NCBI RefSeq assembly: GCF_041080625.1
Contig: NZ_CP163518.1
Coordinates: 7,557,501-7,621,500, forward strand
Source of the DNA: Streptomyces sp. CG1
GTDB taxonomy: Bacteria; Actinomycetota; Actinomycetes; Streptomycetales; Streptomycetaceae
Reading direction: 5' to 3'
Length of the DNA: 64,000 bases
The notes beneath the pieces are model-generated. The model searched no databases. It saw only the letters and a program-made list of their open reading frames with translations, and had not been told where the DNA came from. Of the stretch, positions 53,693 to 60,911 are shown one piece after another. Position 1 is the first letter of the stretch. Each line of letters starts with the position of its first letter. Made by a program: the position numbers and the translations under genes.

Positions 53693-53923
53693 GTGCCCAA
53701 AGCTACAACCAGAGTCGGCAGGCTGCGACAGGGGGCAGCGGACACCGACGCGCGACAGTGGGAATACACGACTTACGCCCCTGCTGGTGTGACCTGCCCG
53801 GCGTGCTGGAAGCCGATCAAGAGCCTTGAGAGCTGCCGTCGGGGGATGCTGGCTCGCCGGGACTCGTCTCCGATCGTGGCCTACTGGCACACGGCTTGCG
53901 CGCCGAAGGTGGCGGGGCAGTGA
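53693..53923 (+). CDS. Small protein with zinc-finger-like motif
   Basis: This is a 76-residue protein from GTG 53693 (AGGGGG nine bases upstream). It has VTCPACWKPI followed by a later Cys in SLESCRRG and an H-x3-C pair (WHTACAPK), a layout fit for a zinc site. It is the first gene of the rightward set of the element and overlaps the next gene by GTGA. Small proteins of this kind are common in actinomycete plasmids and integrative elements. The function is unknown. Confidence 0.65.
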   Translation: MPKATTRVGRLRQGAADTDARQWEYTTYAPAGVTCPACWKPIKSLESCRRGMLARRDSSPIVAYWHTACAPKVAGQ

Positions 53924-54201
53924 TTCCCATGGAGATCTACAGGAGCAGCAAGAGGGCTGCTGCTGACGCGCATGAGGTGCTGCGGCAGGCGCTGCTGGCG
54001 ATCGGGATTCCGGCGCGGGATCTTGGCTGGCTTGCTCCGCGTGTGGCGCCGGACGGCCGTCCGATGGTGGCCATGGGGACGTGGAACGCTGACGTGGTGC
54101 AGAAGGTGGCTGCGCATCTGATGGCGTCACCTGCGTGTGTGAAGACGTTGCCGGATGGCCGTGGCGTAGCTGATCACGCCCACGTGACGCGAGACGAGTA
54201 G
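53920..54201 (+). CDS. Small element-borne protein
   Basis: This is a 93-residue protein. GTG 53920 overlaps the previous stop as GTGA, so it is translationally coupled; ATG 53929 is an alternative. The sequence (YRSSKRAAADAHEVLRQALLAIGI, WLAPRVAPDGRPMVAMGTWNADVVQKVAAHL) looks like one folded alpha/beta domain with no known motif. The function is unknown; by position it belongs with the zinc-finger-like protein. Confidence 0.65.
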   Translation: MIPMEIYRSSKRAAADAHEVLRQALLAIGIPARDLGWLAPRVAPDGRPMVAMGTWNADVVQKVAAHLMASPACVKTLPDGRGVADHAHVTRDE

Positions 54202-54346
54202 GCCCCGGCGCGCTGGGTGACGGCGAATCAGGACTCAGTGCGTCGGTTGCCCCGTCTGTGCGTCTCCCCTGGCGCATGGGCGGGGCTCTCTCCTGTTTGA
54301 GTCTGTGGTGCGGTGATGGCGAGCTGTGGGCGCGCCGCCGGCCGGA

Positions 54347-54599
54347 GAGGCTTTTGGGCGGGAGCTGCCATGGGGCGAGTGAACAGGGGGCCTTACGCTC
54401 GCCAGCGGATCGGGCAGTCTTTGGGACCTGCCCGCAATAGCCCGATCGGCCCCCTGTTCTTCGAGGCTCGCCCCATGGTGGCTGCCTAAAAGCCTCGTAG
54501 GCCGTCGGCCCCAGCCCAAGAGCGTGAACATCAGCCTTCTGTCCTCCAGAGCGAGGCTGAGTCGCCCGATACCACGCGGGACAGGCTCTTGGGCTGGCC
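54347..54599. repeat. Large nested inverted repeats, candidate replication origin
   Basis: Arms 54347-54379 and 54467-54496 pair over about 30 bases. Nested inside are CAGGGGGCC/GGCCCCCTG (54384-54392 with 54448-54456) and GATCGGGC/GCCCGATC (54408-54415 with 54440-54447). A second inverted repeat follows at 54507-54523 with 54585-54599. Such cruciform-forming DNA beside a HUH initiator gene resembles a double- or single-strand origin of a rolling-circle replicon. A structured RNA is the alternative. Confidence 0.6.
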
Positions 54600-55243
54600 G
54601 ATGTGGGTGTCGTGGTCCGGATCGGTGGCTGAGCTGCTGGAGGCCGTGAGCCCCGGGCCACAGTCCTCGGGTTGGTGGCGGGCAAGGTGGGTCCTGCTGG
54701 ATCTGGCGCACGTCTCCGGGGTCGCCTGGTGTGCGCCGGGGCGGCGGCGCCCCGGACCGGACCGGCCGAAGGCCGCATGCCGGGCCGGGGTGCGGCAAGC
54801 CGCCCCGGGCGGCGCGCCGAAGGCGCGCCCTGGAAAAAGTAAAGCCAGATTCCGCCACGCCCCGAACCGCTGACCGCTGACCGCTCCCATCTCCCGATGG
54901 GTACGTGGCCCGTTGCGCAATCGGCTGGACAGACACGCTCGGTCCACCGACATCGGATCCGTGAGACTTCCGCTCTCCGGCCATGCCCTCAGGTGCCTTG
55001 TCCTCGGCGGTAATTCGGTTGACATGCCGCCCCTGCTCTGATTCAGCACCTGCTGATGCTGTTCTTACTCCGGCCGATTCTGGTACGGATTTCCCACGGT
55101 CCGGGATGCTGTGCTGAGCCATGGGCCCCGGAAAATCACAGGCCCACTGCCGGTGGCAACTCGTATAATTCGAAGGAAAGTTGGCTGCGCCTGATCAGGG
55201 CGTATGCAAGATAAGCGCCCTGTAAGCGCAAAGGAGAGAAGTC
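54600..55243. other. Non-coding leader region of the rep operon
   Basis: No convincing gene is seen. The region holds GC-rich hairpins at about 54740-54830, three near-copies of ACCGCTG in tandem (54866-54885), a perfect -10-like TATAAT (55164-55169) without a clear -35, and the palindrome CCTGATCAGG (55190-55199). The last two probably mark the promoter and operator of the rep operon. Confidence 0.45.
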
Positions 55244-55423
55244 ATGAACACCCGCTACCTACTTCCTGACTTGAGGCTCTGGAGGCCGCGTCATGTCTGC
55301 CGAATTCGGCAACGAAACCACACCCAAAACCCGCCTGTCCGCCGCGTCGTCCGCTCCGGCCGAGCGTTCCGGCGCGCTGGCACGCGAACAACGTCTGCAA
55401 GCTCTCTCAGAGGCGGACCGTGA
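55244..55423 (+). CDS. Possible 59-residue ORF overlapping the rep start
   Basis: ATG 55244 has the strongest ribosome site of the element (AAAGGAGAG, about seven bases upstream). The frame runs to TGA 55421-55423, overlapping the first 43 codons of rep in another frame. The product is Arg-rich and unlike a known protein. It may be a translated leader that couples ribosome traffic to rep, or just an accidental frame. Confidence 0.3.
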   Translation: MNTRYLLPDLRLWRPRHVCRIRQRNHTQNPPVRRVVRSGRAFRRAGTRTTSASSLRGGP

Positions 55424-56786
55424 TCTCATACGGCTCGTCAGTGATCCGCTCTATCCGCGCTGGCGGGAGCAGATCAAAGCCATCGGTGGTTGTGCCCATC
55501 CGATTTACCTGTCCGGCTCCACGGTCACCCGTGATGCGGTTACGGGTGAGGTGATCTCGTCCTACTCGACCGCCGGGGAGCCTGGTGAGCGGCTGGCCGT
55601 GCGCTGCCGTAACCGGCGTGCCTCGGTGTGTGAGCCGTGCTCTCGCCTGCACGCGGGGGACACCTTCCAGCTCGTTCGTGCGGGCCTGTCCGGCGGCAAG
55701 GGCGTGCCCGAGGGCGTGAAGGATCGCCCCCGGTTGTTCGTCACGCTCACTGCCCCGTCGTTCGGGGCGGTGCATCGCGTGCTGGACGGGGAGTTCTGTC
55801 GTCCTCGCCGTGATGATCCGCGCTGCGAGCATGGGCGGCGGCTCGGCTGCGGCCTGGTGCACACCGAGGGTGACCTACTGGTGGGTCTGCCGCTGTGCCC
55901 GGACTGCTACGACTACGCGGGCCATGTGCTGTGGCACGCGCACGCCGGGCGCCTGTGGGACCGGTTCACCACTGCCGTGCGGCGCTATCTGGCCTCGGCC
56001 GGTGGGATACCCCGTTCGAAGCTCGGTGACCACCTGGTGGTGCCCTTCGCCAAGGTCGCCGAGTTCCAGCGGCGCGCGGCCATCCACTTCCATGCCGTCG
56101 TGCGGCTGGACGGCCCGGACGGTCCGGGCTCGTCGGCTCCGGCCTGGGCGACAGAGGACGTGCTCTTGGATGCGGTCGAGCATGCCGCCGCGTCGACCTT
56201 CGTCACGGTTCCGGACTCCGACGCCTACGGCATGGAACGGGTCGGCTGGGGCGGGCAGTTCGACGCCCACCCCATCCGGCCCCTCCCTGATGGTGACGTC
56301 CCGTCAGATGCGGCCGTCGCCGGGTACGTGGCCAAGTACGTGACCAAGGGCGCGGCCGACACGGCGGGCGGACTGGACTACCGGGTCACCAGCCTGGAGG
56401 ACATCCGGGCTGCGGTCGTCAACGGCCACGTACGGGCCCTGATGGGTACCTGCTGGCGCCTGGGCGGCCTGACCGAACTGGAACCCCTGAGGCTGCGCAC
56501 CTGGGCACACAACCTCGGCTACCGGGGCCACATCCTCACCAAGTCCCGCCGCTACTCCACCACGTACGGCGCATTGCGCGAGGAACGGGCCGATCACCGC
56601 CGGGACGGGAGCAAGCCCGTGGACGGCCCGAACGCGGTCACGGAATCGGCCTGGCGCTATGTCGGCTCCGGCTACACCTCCGGTGAGGCTGACGTCGCCC
56701 TCGGGATCGCTGAAGATCACGCGCAAAGTCTCCAACTGGCCCGGGAGGCACGGGAGGACGCGCAGAAGTGGGGTGAGTGGCTGTGA
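55293..56786 (+). CDS. Rolling-circle replication initiator (RepSA-like)
   Basis: This 497-residue protein has the three motifs of HUH endonuclease initiators: motif I FVTLTAPSFG, motif II AIHFHAVVRLDG (His-hydrophobic-His) and motif III VAGYVAKYVTK with the presumed nicking tyrosine. Cys pairs in VCEPCSRLH and LCPDCYDY suggest a zinc ribbon. It resembles RepSA of pSAM2-type actinomycete elements. GGAGG precedes ATG 55293 by eight bases. Its stop overlaps the next small gene by GTGA. It would nick an origin, probably the structured DNA upstream, after excision. Confidence 0.88.
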   Translation: MSAEFGNETTPKTRLSAASSAPAERSGALAREQRLQALSEADRDLIRLVSDPLYPRWREQIKAIGGCAHPIYLSGSTVTRDAVTGEVISSYSTAGEPGERLAVRCRNRRASVCEPCSRLHAGDTFQLVRAGLSGGKGVPEGVKDRPRLFVTLTAPSFGAVHRVLDGEFCRPRRDDPRCEHGRRLGCGLVHTEGDLLVGLPLCPDCYDYAGHVLWHAHAGRLWDRFTTAVRRYLASAGGIPRSKLGDHLVVPFAKVAEFQRRAAIHFHAVVRLDGPDGPGSSAPAWATEDVLLDAVEHAAASTFVTVPDSDAYGMERVGWGGQFDAHPIRPLPDGDVPSDAAVAGYVAKYVTKGAADTAGGLDYRVTSLEDIRAAVVNGHVRALMGTCWRLGGLTELEPLRLRTWAHNLGYRGHILTKSRRYSTTYGALREERADHRRDGSKPVDGPNAVTESAWRYVGSGYTSGEADVALGIAEDHAQSLQLAREAREDAQKWGEWL

Positions 56787-56944
56787 CTCGGAAACGCATC
56801 GAGCGCCGGGCCGACGGGTCCACAGTCACGGAAGTTTGGCGTACGGCCGACTGGGGGCCTGCTGAGCGTAGGCGTCTGGCTCGGCTGCTCTTCAGGCACG
56901 TGACAGAGAACGAAGGCAAAGCCTCTGAAAGGAATGAGAGTTGA
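56783..56944 (+). CDS. Small protein in the xis/RDF position
   Basis: This is a 53-residue protein starting MTRKRIERRADGSTVTEVWR. GTG 56783 overlaps the rep stop (GTGA), so it is coupled to rep. It is basic and short, and no HTH motif is evident. In pSAM2-like elements the gene between rep and int encodes the excision factor. For a serine integrase this would be a recombination directionality factor, a class with little sequence conservation. The function is inferred from position only. Confidence 0.55.
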   Translation: MTRKRIERRADGSTVTEVWRTADWGPAERRRLARLLFRHVTENEGKASERNES

Positions 56945-57081
56945 CGTAATCAGACGTATTCTCGGCCGGATGCGGCGACTAACGTAGCCGTACAAGCGAG
57001 CGACCCCGGAGAGACGTTCGCAGCGCTCTCCGGGGTCGGGCCAACCAAACGGGTCGGCCTGCCAGTCGTGAAGGGACTGAC

Positions 57082-59232
57082 ATGACGCATGCTCTCACGC
57101 CCGCCATCCAGGTGGGGAACGCGGCCGTCAAGGGCGCACAGCTCCGTGCCGTGGACTATCTCCGGGTATCGACCGAGGAACAGGCTAAGGGCTACGGCAT
57201 CGCCTACACGGGGAAGAAGACGGCGCAATACATCCAGAAGAAGGGATGGGTTCACGTCCGGACCTATGCCGACGAAGGAGTGAGCGGCAGCCTCGAAGCG
57301 CATGAGCGGGAAGATCTCAAGCAGCTCATGCAGGATGTGCGTAAGGATCCTCGGCCGTTCGATGTTGTAGTCGTGGCTGAAGGGCGGGCGATCGGTCGTA
57401 CTGGGCGGGCATTCTGGCGCTGGGTCTGGGAACTCGAAGATCTCGGCGTATACGTCGCTGTTGTCAAAGGCGACTACGACAACACAACCGTCGACGGCCG
57501 TAAGAAGATGCGCAAGGATGCCGACTACGCGGAGGAAGAGCGCGAGGTAATCCGTGATCGCACGCAGGGCGGCGTTCAGGAAAAAGCCGAAGAAGGCGGC
57601 TACACCGGCGGCACTGTCCCCTACGGGTGGCGAATTCAGGACCGAGGGGTCAAAGGTGAAAGTCGCCTCGTCCTTGATATCCGCCGCGACGGCGAATCAG
57701 AAAAGGGTGAGGCGATCACTCTTCGTCGGGCGTATGCGCTGATCGTGGATGATGGGTTGAGCTGGACTGAAGCGGCTGCCAAGCTGAACATAGAGGGAAT
57801 GCTGACCCGGTCCGGAGCGCCGTGGTCGAGTGAAAACCTGAAGTGTCGCTTGATGTCCCGGGCTGTACTGGAAGGTGTCCAAGTATTCCGGAACGCCGAT
57901 TCCAGGGACGCCCGATTCGGTCGTGGCGTAAAGGTGGACTCGGATGGAAAGCCGCTCTACGGGGCGACGGTTACGATTCGCCTAGATCCCGTGCTGAATG
58001 AAAAGCAGGTGGAGAAGCTGAAGAGGGTTGCTGCGCAGATCGCAAAGCGGCGCTTGCCCCGGACTGGGAAGCGCGTCTACCCCCTCTCTATGAGAATCGA
58101 AAGCCTCTGCGGCTCTTACTACGTCGGTCGAGTTCAGACCTCGACGGGTGAGCGCACCTACGTGTGTTCGGGCAAGCAGGCGAAGTATGCCGGTGCTCCT
58201 GTGTGCACATGCAGCCAGATCAACGCGGAGCAGATCGAGGCTGAGGTGTGGGGTCGCATCGCTAAAATCCTTGGCGATCCTGAAGAATTGATGACTCTGG
58301 CCTCAGAGTGGATTGAGGTGGCCCTGGGCGGTAATTCGGCACACGAAGACCGAATTGAAGACCTTGACCGCAGCATAGCGGTACAGGAAAAAGCAATTGC
58401 AACTGTCATGGGCACCAGCGCAAAGCAGGCTGCGGAAATGGGGCTGGAAGGCGAGGCGGCGCAAGACTTGGTCGCAGCCGCAGTCAAGCCACTCGCTGAG
58501 GAACTGGCGCGGCTGAAGAAGCTAAAGGCGGAAGCCGTGGCCTGGCAAATGGAGACCCTTGCAGCCGAACAGAGGGCGCGAGATCTGCGGGCACTCGCCG
58601 AGCTGGCTCGGACAGAAATGCCCAACATGCCGCCCGAGGATCAAGCTGGCGTGATCGACCTGGCGGACATCAGGGTCAATATTCAGGGGCCTGCGCCCGT
58701 GAAGAAGGCGGTCAAGGAATGTTCTGTTGGCGCGTGGTTCCGGAAGAGTGACTTGAGGGTTCCTGTTCGGGTCACCGATGAGGAATGGGCCCGGATTGAG
58801 CCGCTCGTGAAGAAGACTGGCCGGGGGTCCGGGAAGAAGACCGATCTTCCACTCAGGGATGCAGTCGGAGCCATCCTGTGGAAGGGGCGCACGGGACAGG
58901 GCTGGAGCGAGGCGGCCGCCCGCATGCAGCGGGGCGCCGGTAAGTCCCTCATGTCTCGATGGTCGAGGTGGACCCAGGACGGGACTTGGGGCCGTGTCGT
59001 GGCCGTACTGGCTGGCGCTGAGACGGCTCCGGTACCGGACGTGTCCAACGCGGTCGGTCTGCCTGACCTGGAGATCTCAGGGGCCGTTGAGCCTCGTCTC
59101 CTTTTGGAGGACTCTGAGGTTCATGGCCAAGTCGACGCGTCGAGTACCACCATGAGTTGGCAAGCCGCGATGACGGTGAGTGCGATGCCGGGATGCCCCT
59201 GCCGGCGGGCCACGCCCGGGTCCGGTTTCTGA
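57082..59232 (+). CDS. Large serine integrase with DUF4096-like C-terminal domain
   Basis: This site-specific recombinase has 716 residues as read here. The resolvase domain has catalytic Ser30 in DYLRVSTEEQ. An Arg-rich motif reads EGRAIGRTGRAF, where the two Arg are four apart instead of the usual three. The recombinase domain, a zinc ribbon (SLCGSYYVG, VCSGKQ, PVCTCSQ) and a coiled coil (about residues 420-510) follow. Residues about 565-650 (VTDEEWARIEPLVKK, AILWKGRTGQGW, RWSRWTQDGTW) resemble the N-terminal DUF4096 domain of IS5-type transposases. The attR core falls at codons 685-687, so the last 29 residues are host DNA. GAAGGGA precedes the ATG. Confidence 0.9.
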   Translation: MTHALTPAIQVGNAAVKGAQLRAVDYLRVSTEEQAKGYGIAYTGKKTAQYIQKKGWVHVRTYADEGVSGSLEAHEREDLKQLMQDVRKDPRPFDVVVVAEGRAIGRTGRAFWRWVWELEDLGVYVAVVKGDYDNTTVDGRKKMRKDADYAEEEREVIRDRTQGGVQEKAEEGGYTGGTVPYGWRIQDRGVKGESRLVLDIRRDGESEKGEAITLRRAYALIVDDGLSWTEAAAKLNIEGMLTRSGAPWSSENLKCRLMSRAVLEGVQVFRNADSRDARFGRGVKVDSDGKPLYGATVTIRLDPVLNEKQVEKLKRVAAQIAKRRLPRTGKRVYPLSMRIESLCGSYYVGRVQTSTGERTYVCSGKQAKYAGAPVCTCSQINAEQIEAEVWGRIAKILGDPEELMTLASEWIEVALGGNSAHEDRIEDLDRSIAVQEKAIATVMGTSAKQAAEMGLEGEAAQDLVAAAVKPLAEELARLKKLKAEAVAWQMETLAAEQRARDLRALAELARTEMPNMPPEDQAGVIDLADIRVNIQGPAPVKKAVKECSVGAWFRKSDLRVPVRVTDEEWARIEPLVKKTGRGSGKKTDLPLRDAVGAILWKGRTGQGWSEAAARMQRGAGKSLMSRWSRWTQDGTWGRVVAVLAGAETAPVPDVSNAVGLPDLEISGAVEPRLLLEDSEVHGQVDASSTTMSWQAAMTVSAMPGCPCRRATPGSGF
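59136..59141. other. attR core
   Basis: CGCGTC on the plus strand. The left flank is element (integrase codons) and the right flank is the host MFS gene read on the minus strand. Joining the host flanks of attL and attR restores VVLDATIVNIALPH. Confidence 0.88.
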
Positions 59233-59252
59233 AGCAGCTGAGAGGTCGTCAC
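59136..59252 (-). pseudogene. DHA2-type MFS exporter, 5' part, cut by the integrated element
   Basis: GTG 59252 (GGGGG upstream) starts MTTSQLLQKP; the helix 1 sequence IALTVIAACQLMVVLDA ends at the attR core. In the integrated state the frame then runs five codons into the element and stops at 59121-59123, giving a 43-residue peptide. It is antisense to the end of the integrase gene. The promoter and two palindromic operators upstream remain intact, so the truncated message is probably still made under TetR control. Confidence 0.9.
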
Positions 59253-59275
59253 TATGGTTCCCCCATAAAGGCATT

Positions 59276-59343
59276 AGTGAACGCTTGCGTTCACTGTCGC
59301 GTCCACGGTAGTGAGTCCCCAACAGTGAACGCAAGCGTTCACT
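59276..59343. promoter_or_regulatory. Twin 20-bp palindromic operators (TetR sites)
   Basis: AGTGAACGCTTGCGTTCACT (59276-59295) and AGTGAACGCAAGCGTTCACT (59324-59343) are perfect palindromes that differ only in the central two bases. Their centres are 48 bases apart. They fill the divergent region between the MFS 5' end and tetR. Confidence 0.88.
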
Positions 59344-59436
59344 TAATCCTGCGCCCCGCCTCGTGTCCCCCTGCTGTCGCGGCGTGGCGCATCCGCCCCG
59401 GAATCCCCGCTTCCCTTGCTTGTTGGAGAGACAGAG

Positions 59437-60060
59437 ATGGTTACCTCGCGCTGGACGGCCGCTCCCGCCCGGGCGACTTCCCCTCGTCGGCGCGGCGTGG
59501 TGCTGGAGCGCGCGATCCTGGACGCCGCGCTGGAACAGCTCTGCGAGGTCGGCTGGAAAGGGCTGACCATGGAAGGAGTCGCGGCCGGCGCCCAGACCGG
59601 CAAGGCCGCGGTGTATCGCCGCTGGCCTTCCAAGGAGGACCTCGTTGCGGACGCGCTGGTGGCCGGACTGCCTCGGGTGGAGACGGCTCCGGACCTCGGT
59701 AGCGTGCGCGAGGACCTCCTCGCCCTGTGCCGGCAGGTGCGCCGGATCATGTACTCGCCGCCCGGTGTGGCGCTGCGCTCGGTGATTCACGAATGCGATG
59801 AAATCCAGGCGGAGCGCTTCCAGGAGACGATCGCCGGAGGTGTGGTGGAGCCGACCATCAAGCTCCTCGGTGAGATCCTCGTCCGTGGAATAGAGCGAGG
59901 AGAGGTTCGTCCGGACGCCGCCAACGGCTATGTAGTGGACGCCGTCCCGGCCATGATGATGTACCGCTCGAAGATGTGCGCCAGCGAATGGACCGACCAG
60001 GAACTCGAGGAGATGATCGACCAGCTGATGCTCCCGCTGCTCCGGCCGTACGGAGCCTGA
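59437..60060 (+). CDS. TetR-family repressor of the interrupted MFS exporter
   Basis: This 207-residue regulator has an N-terminal HTH (ILDAALEQLCEVGWKGLTMEGVAAGAQTGKAAVYRRWPSKEDLVADAL) and a helical ligand domain. ATG 59437 has GGAGAG seven bases upstream. It is divergent from the exporter, with two perfect palindromes between them, the classic local repressor layout. With the exporter split by the element, it now lacks an obvious functional target here, although autoregulation should persist. Confidence 0.9.
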   Translation: MVTSRWTAAPARATSPRRRGVVLERAILDAALEQLCEVGWKGLTMEGVAAGAQTGKAAVYRRWPSKEDLVADALVAGLPRVETAPDLGSVREDLLALCRQVRRIMYSPPGVALRSVIHECDEIQAERFQETIAGGVVEPTIKLLGEILVRGIERGEVRPDAANGYVVDAVPAMMMYRSKMCASEWTDQELEEMIDQLMLPLLRPYGA

Positions 60061-60141
60061 TCCCGCGCGCCGGTGATCTGTGCGGCGGTCGGACGACCGG
60101 GGTGTCGGGTGACGATCCCGGCGGCGTAGGCTGAGGGCGCC

Positions 60142-60843
60142 ATGCCGTACGAACCGCCTACTCACACTGTCGAGCGCTCCCTGCGCGCCACGACCGGAGC
60201 CAAGGTCATCGCCGGTGTCGACGAGGTGGGGCGCGGCGCCTGGGCCGGGCCTGTCACCGTCTGTGCTGCGGTCACCGGACTCCGCCGTCCGCCCGAGGGG
60301 CTGACCGACTCCAAGCTGCTGACGATCAAGCGGCGCACGGAACTGGCCGAGGTCCTGCGGGTATGGGTGACGGCCTACGCGCTGGGGCATGCTTCCCCCG
60401 AGGAGATCGACGACCTGGGGATGACCGCGGCACTGCGGCTCGCCGCAGTTCGCGCGCTGGACGCCCTGCCGATGCGCCCCGACGCCGTGATCCTCGACGG
60501 GAAGCACGACTACCTCGGCGCTCCGTGGAAGGTGCGCACGGTGATCAAGGGCGATCAGTCGTGTGTGGCCGTGGCGGCCGCGTCGGTGATAGCCAAGGTT
60601 CAGCGCGACAAAATGATGGCCGAACTGGGTGTCGACCATGCAGACTTCGGGTTTGCGGACAACGCCGGGTATCCGTCGCCCGTGCACAAGGCCGCGCTGG
60701 CGGAGTGGGGGCCCACCCCGCACCACCGCATGTCGTGGGCGTATCTTGATGCGTTGCCTCAGTGGCGGCACCTCAAGAAGGTCCGCAGCTGGGCGGACGG
60801 AAGCGTTCCGGAAATCGAGGGCCAGCTCGGCTTCGATTTCTGA
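60142..60843 (+). CDS. rnhB: Ribonuclease HII
   Basis: RNase HII (233 residues) nicks DNA at misincorporated ribonucleotides and RNA-DNA hybrids. The signature [14 protein letters not shown] holds the first acidic pair, and [12 protein letters not shown] and [16 protein letters not shown] are intact. TAGGCT lies nine bases before ATG 60142. The gene sits at a conserved position between tetR and recQ. Confidence 0.95.
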   Translation: MPYEPPTHTVERSLRATTGAKVIAGVDEVGRGAWAGPVTVCAAVTGLRRPPEGLTDSKLLTIKRRTELAEVLRVWVTAYALGHASPEEIDDLGMTAALRLAAVRALDALPMRPDAVILDGKHDYLGAPWKVRTVIKGDQSCVAVAAASVIAKVQRDKMMAELGVDHADFGFADNAGYPSPVHKAALAEWGPTPHHRMSWAYLDALPQWRHLKKVRSWADGSVPEIEGQLGFDF

Positions 60844-60911
60844 CGGTTCCGCTCGCACTGATGTGCCACCCGGTCACCCGCGCCGCACCAATGTTTGATA
60901 AATATCAGCTC

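Larger units (their letters stand above)
52202..59141. mobile_element. Integrated serine-integrase element (AICE-like, no transfer gene seen)
   Basis: The element is about 6.93 kb, bounded by the direct repeat CGCGTC. It interrupts an MFS gene whose two halves rejoin in frame. Contents left to right: XRE/TPR regulator (minus), two small coupled genes, a structured non-coding region, a HUH replication initiator, a 53-codon gene in the xis position and a large serine integrase. The rep-small-int order is like that of pSAM2-type actinomycete integrative elements, but those usually use tyrosine integrases at tRNA genes. No FtsK/SpoIIIE-type transfer ATPase or spread gene is visible. Codon use is less GC-biased than in flanking genes. 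Confidence 0.93.

Noticed and set aside
54235..55122. A 295-codon minus-strand frame inside the element.
   Set aside because: It runs through the large inverted repeats, has Pro/Arg/Gly-rich low-information sequence and no ribosome site or family resemblance.
55164..55169. Perfect TATAAT as a proven promoter for rep.
   Set aside because: No recognisable -35 lies 16-18 bases upstream. It is kept only as a candidate within the leader region.
52202..59141. Possibility that the element sits in a tRNA gene, as most pSAM2-like elements do.
   Set aside because: No tRNA-like sequence is found at either end, and the exporter halves fully explain both junctions.
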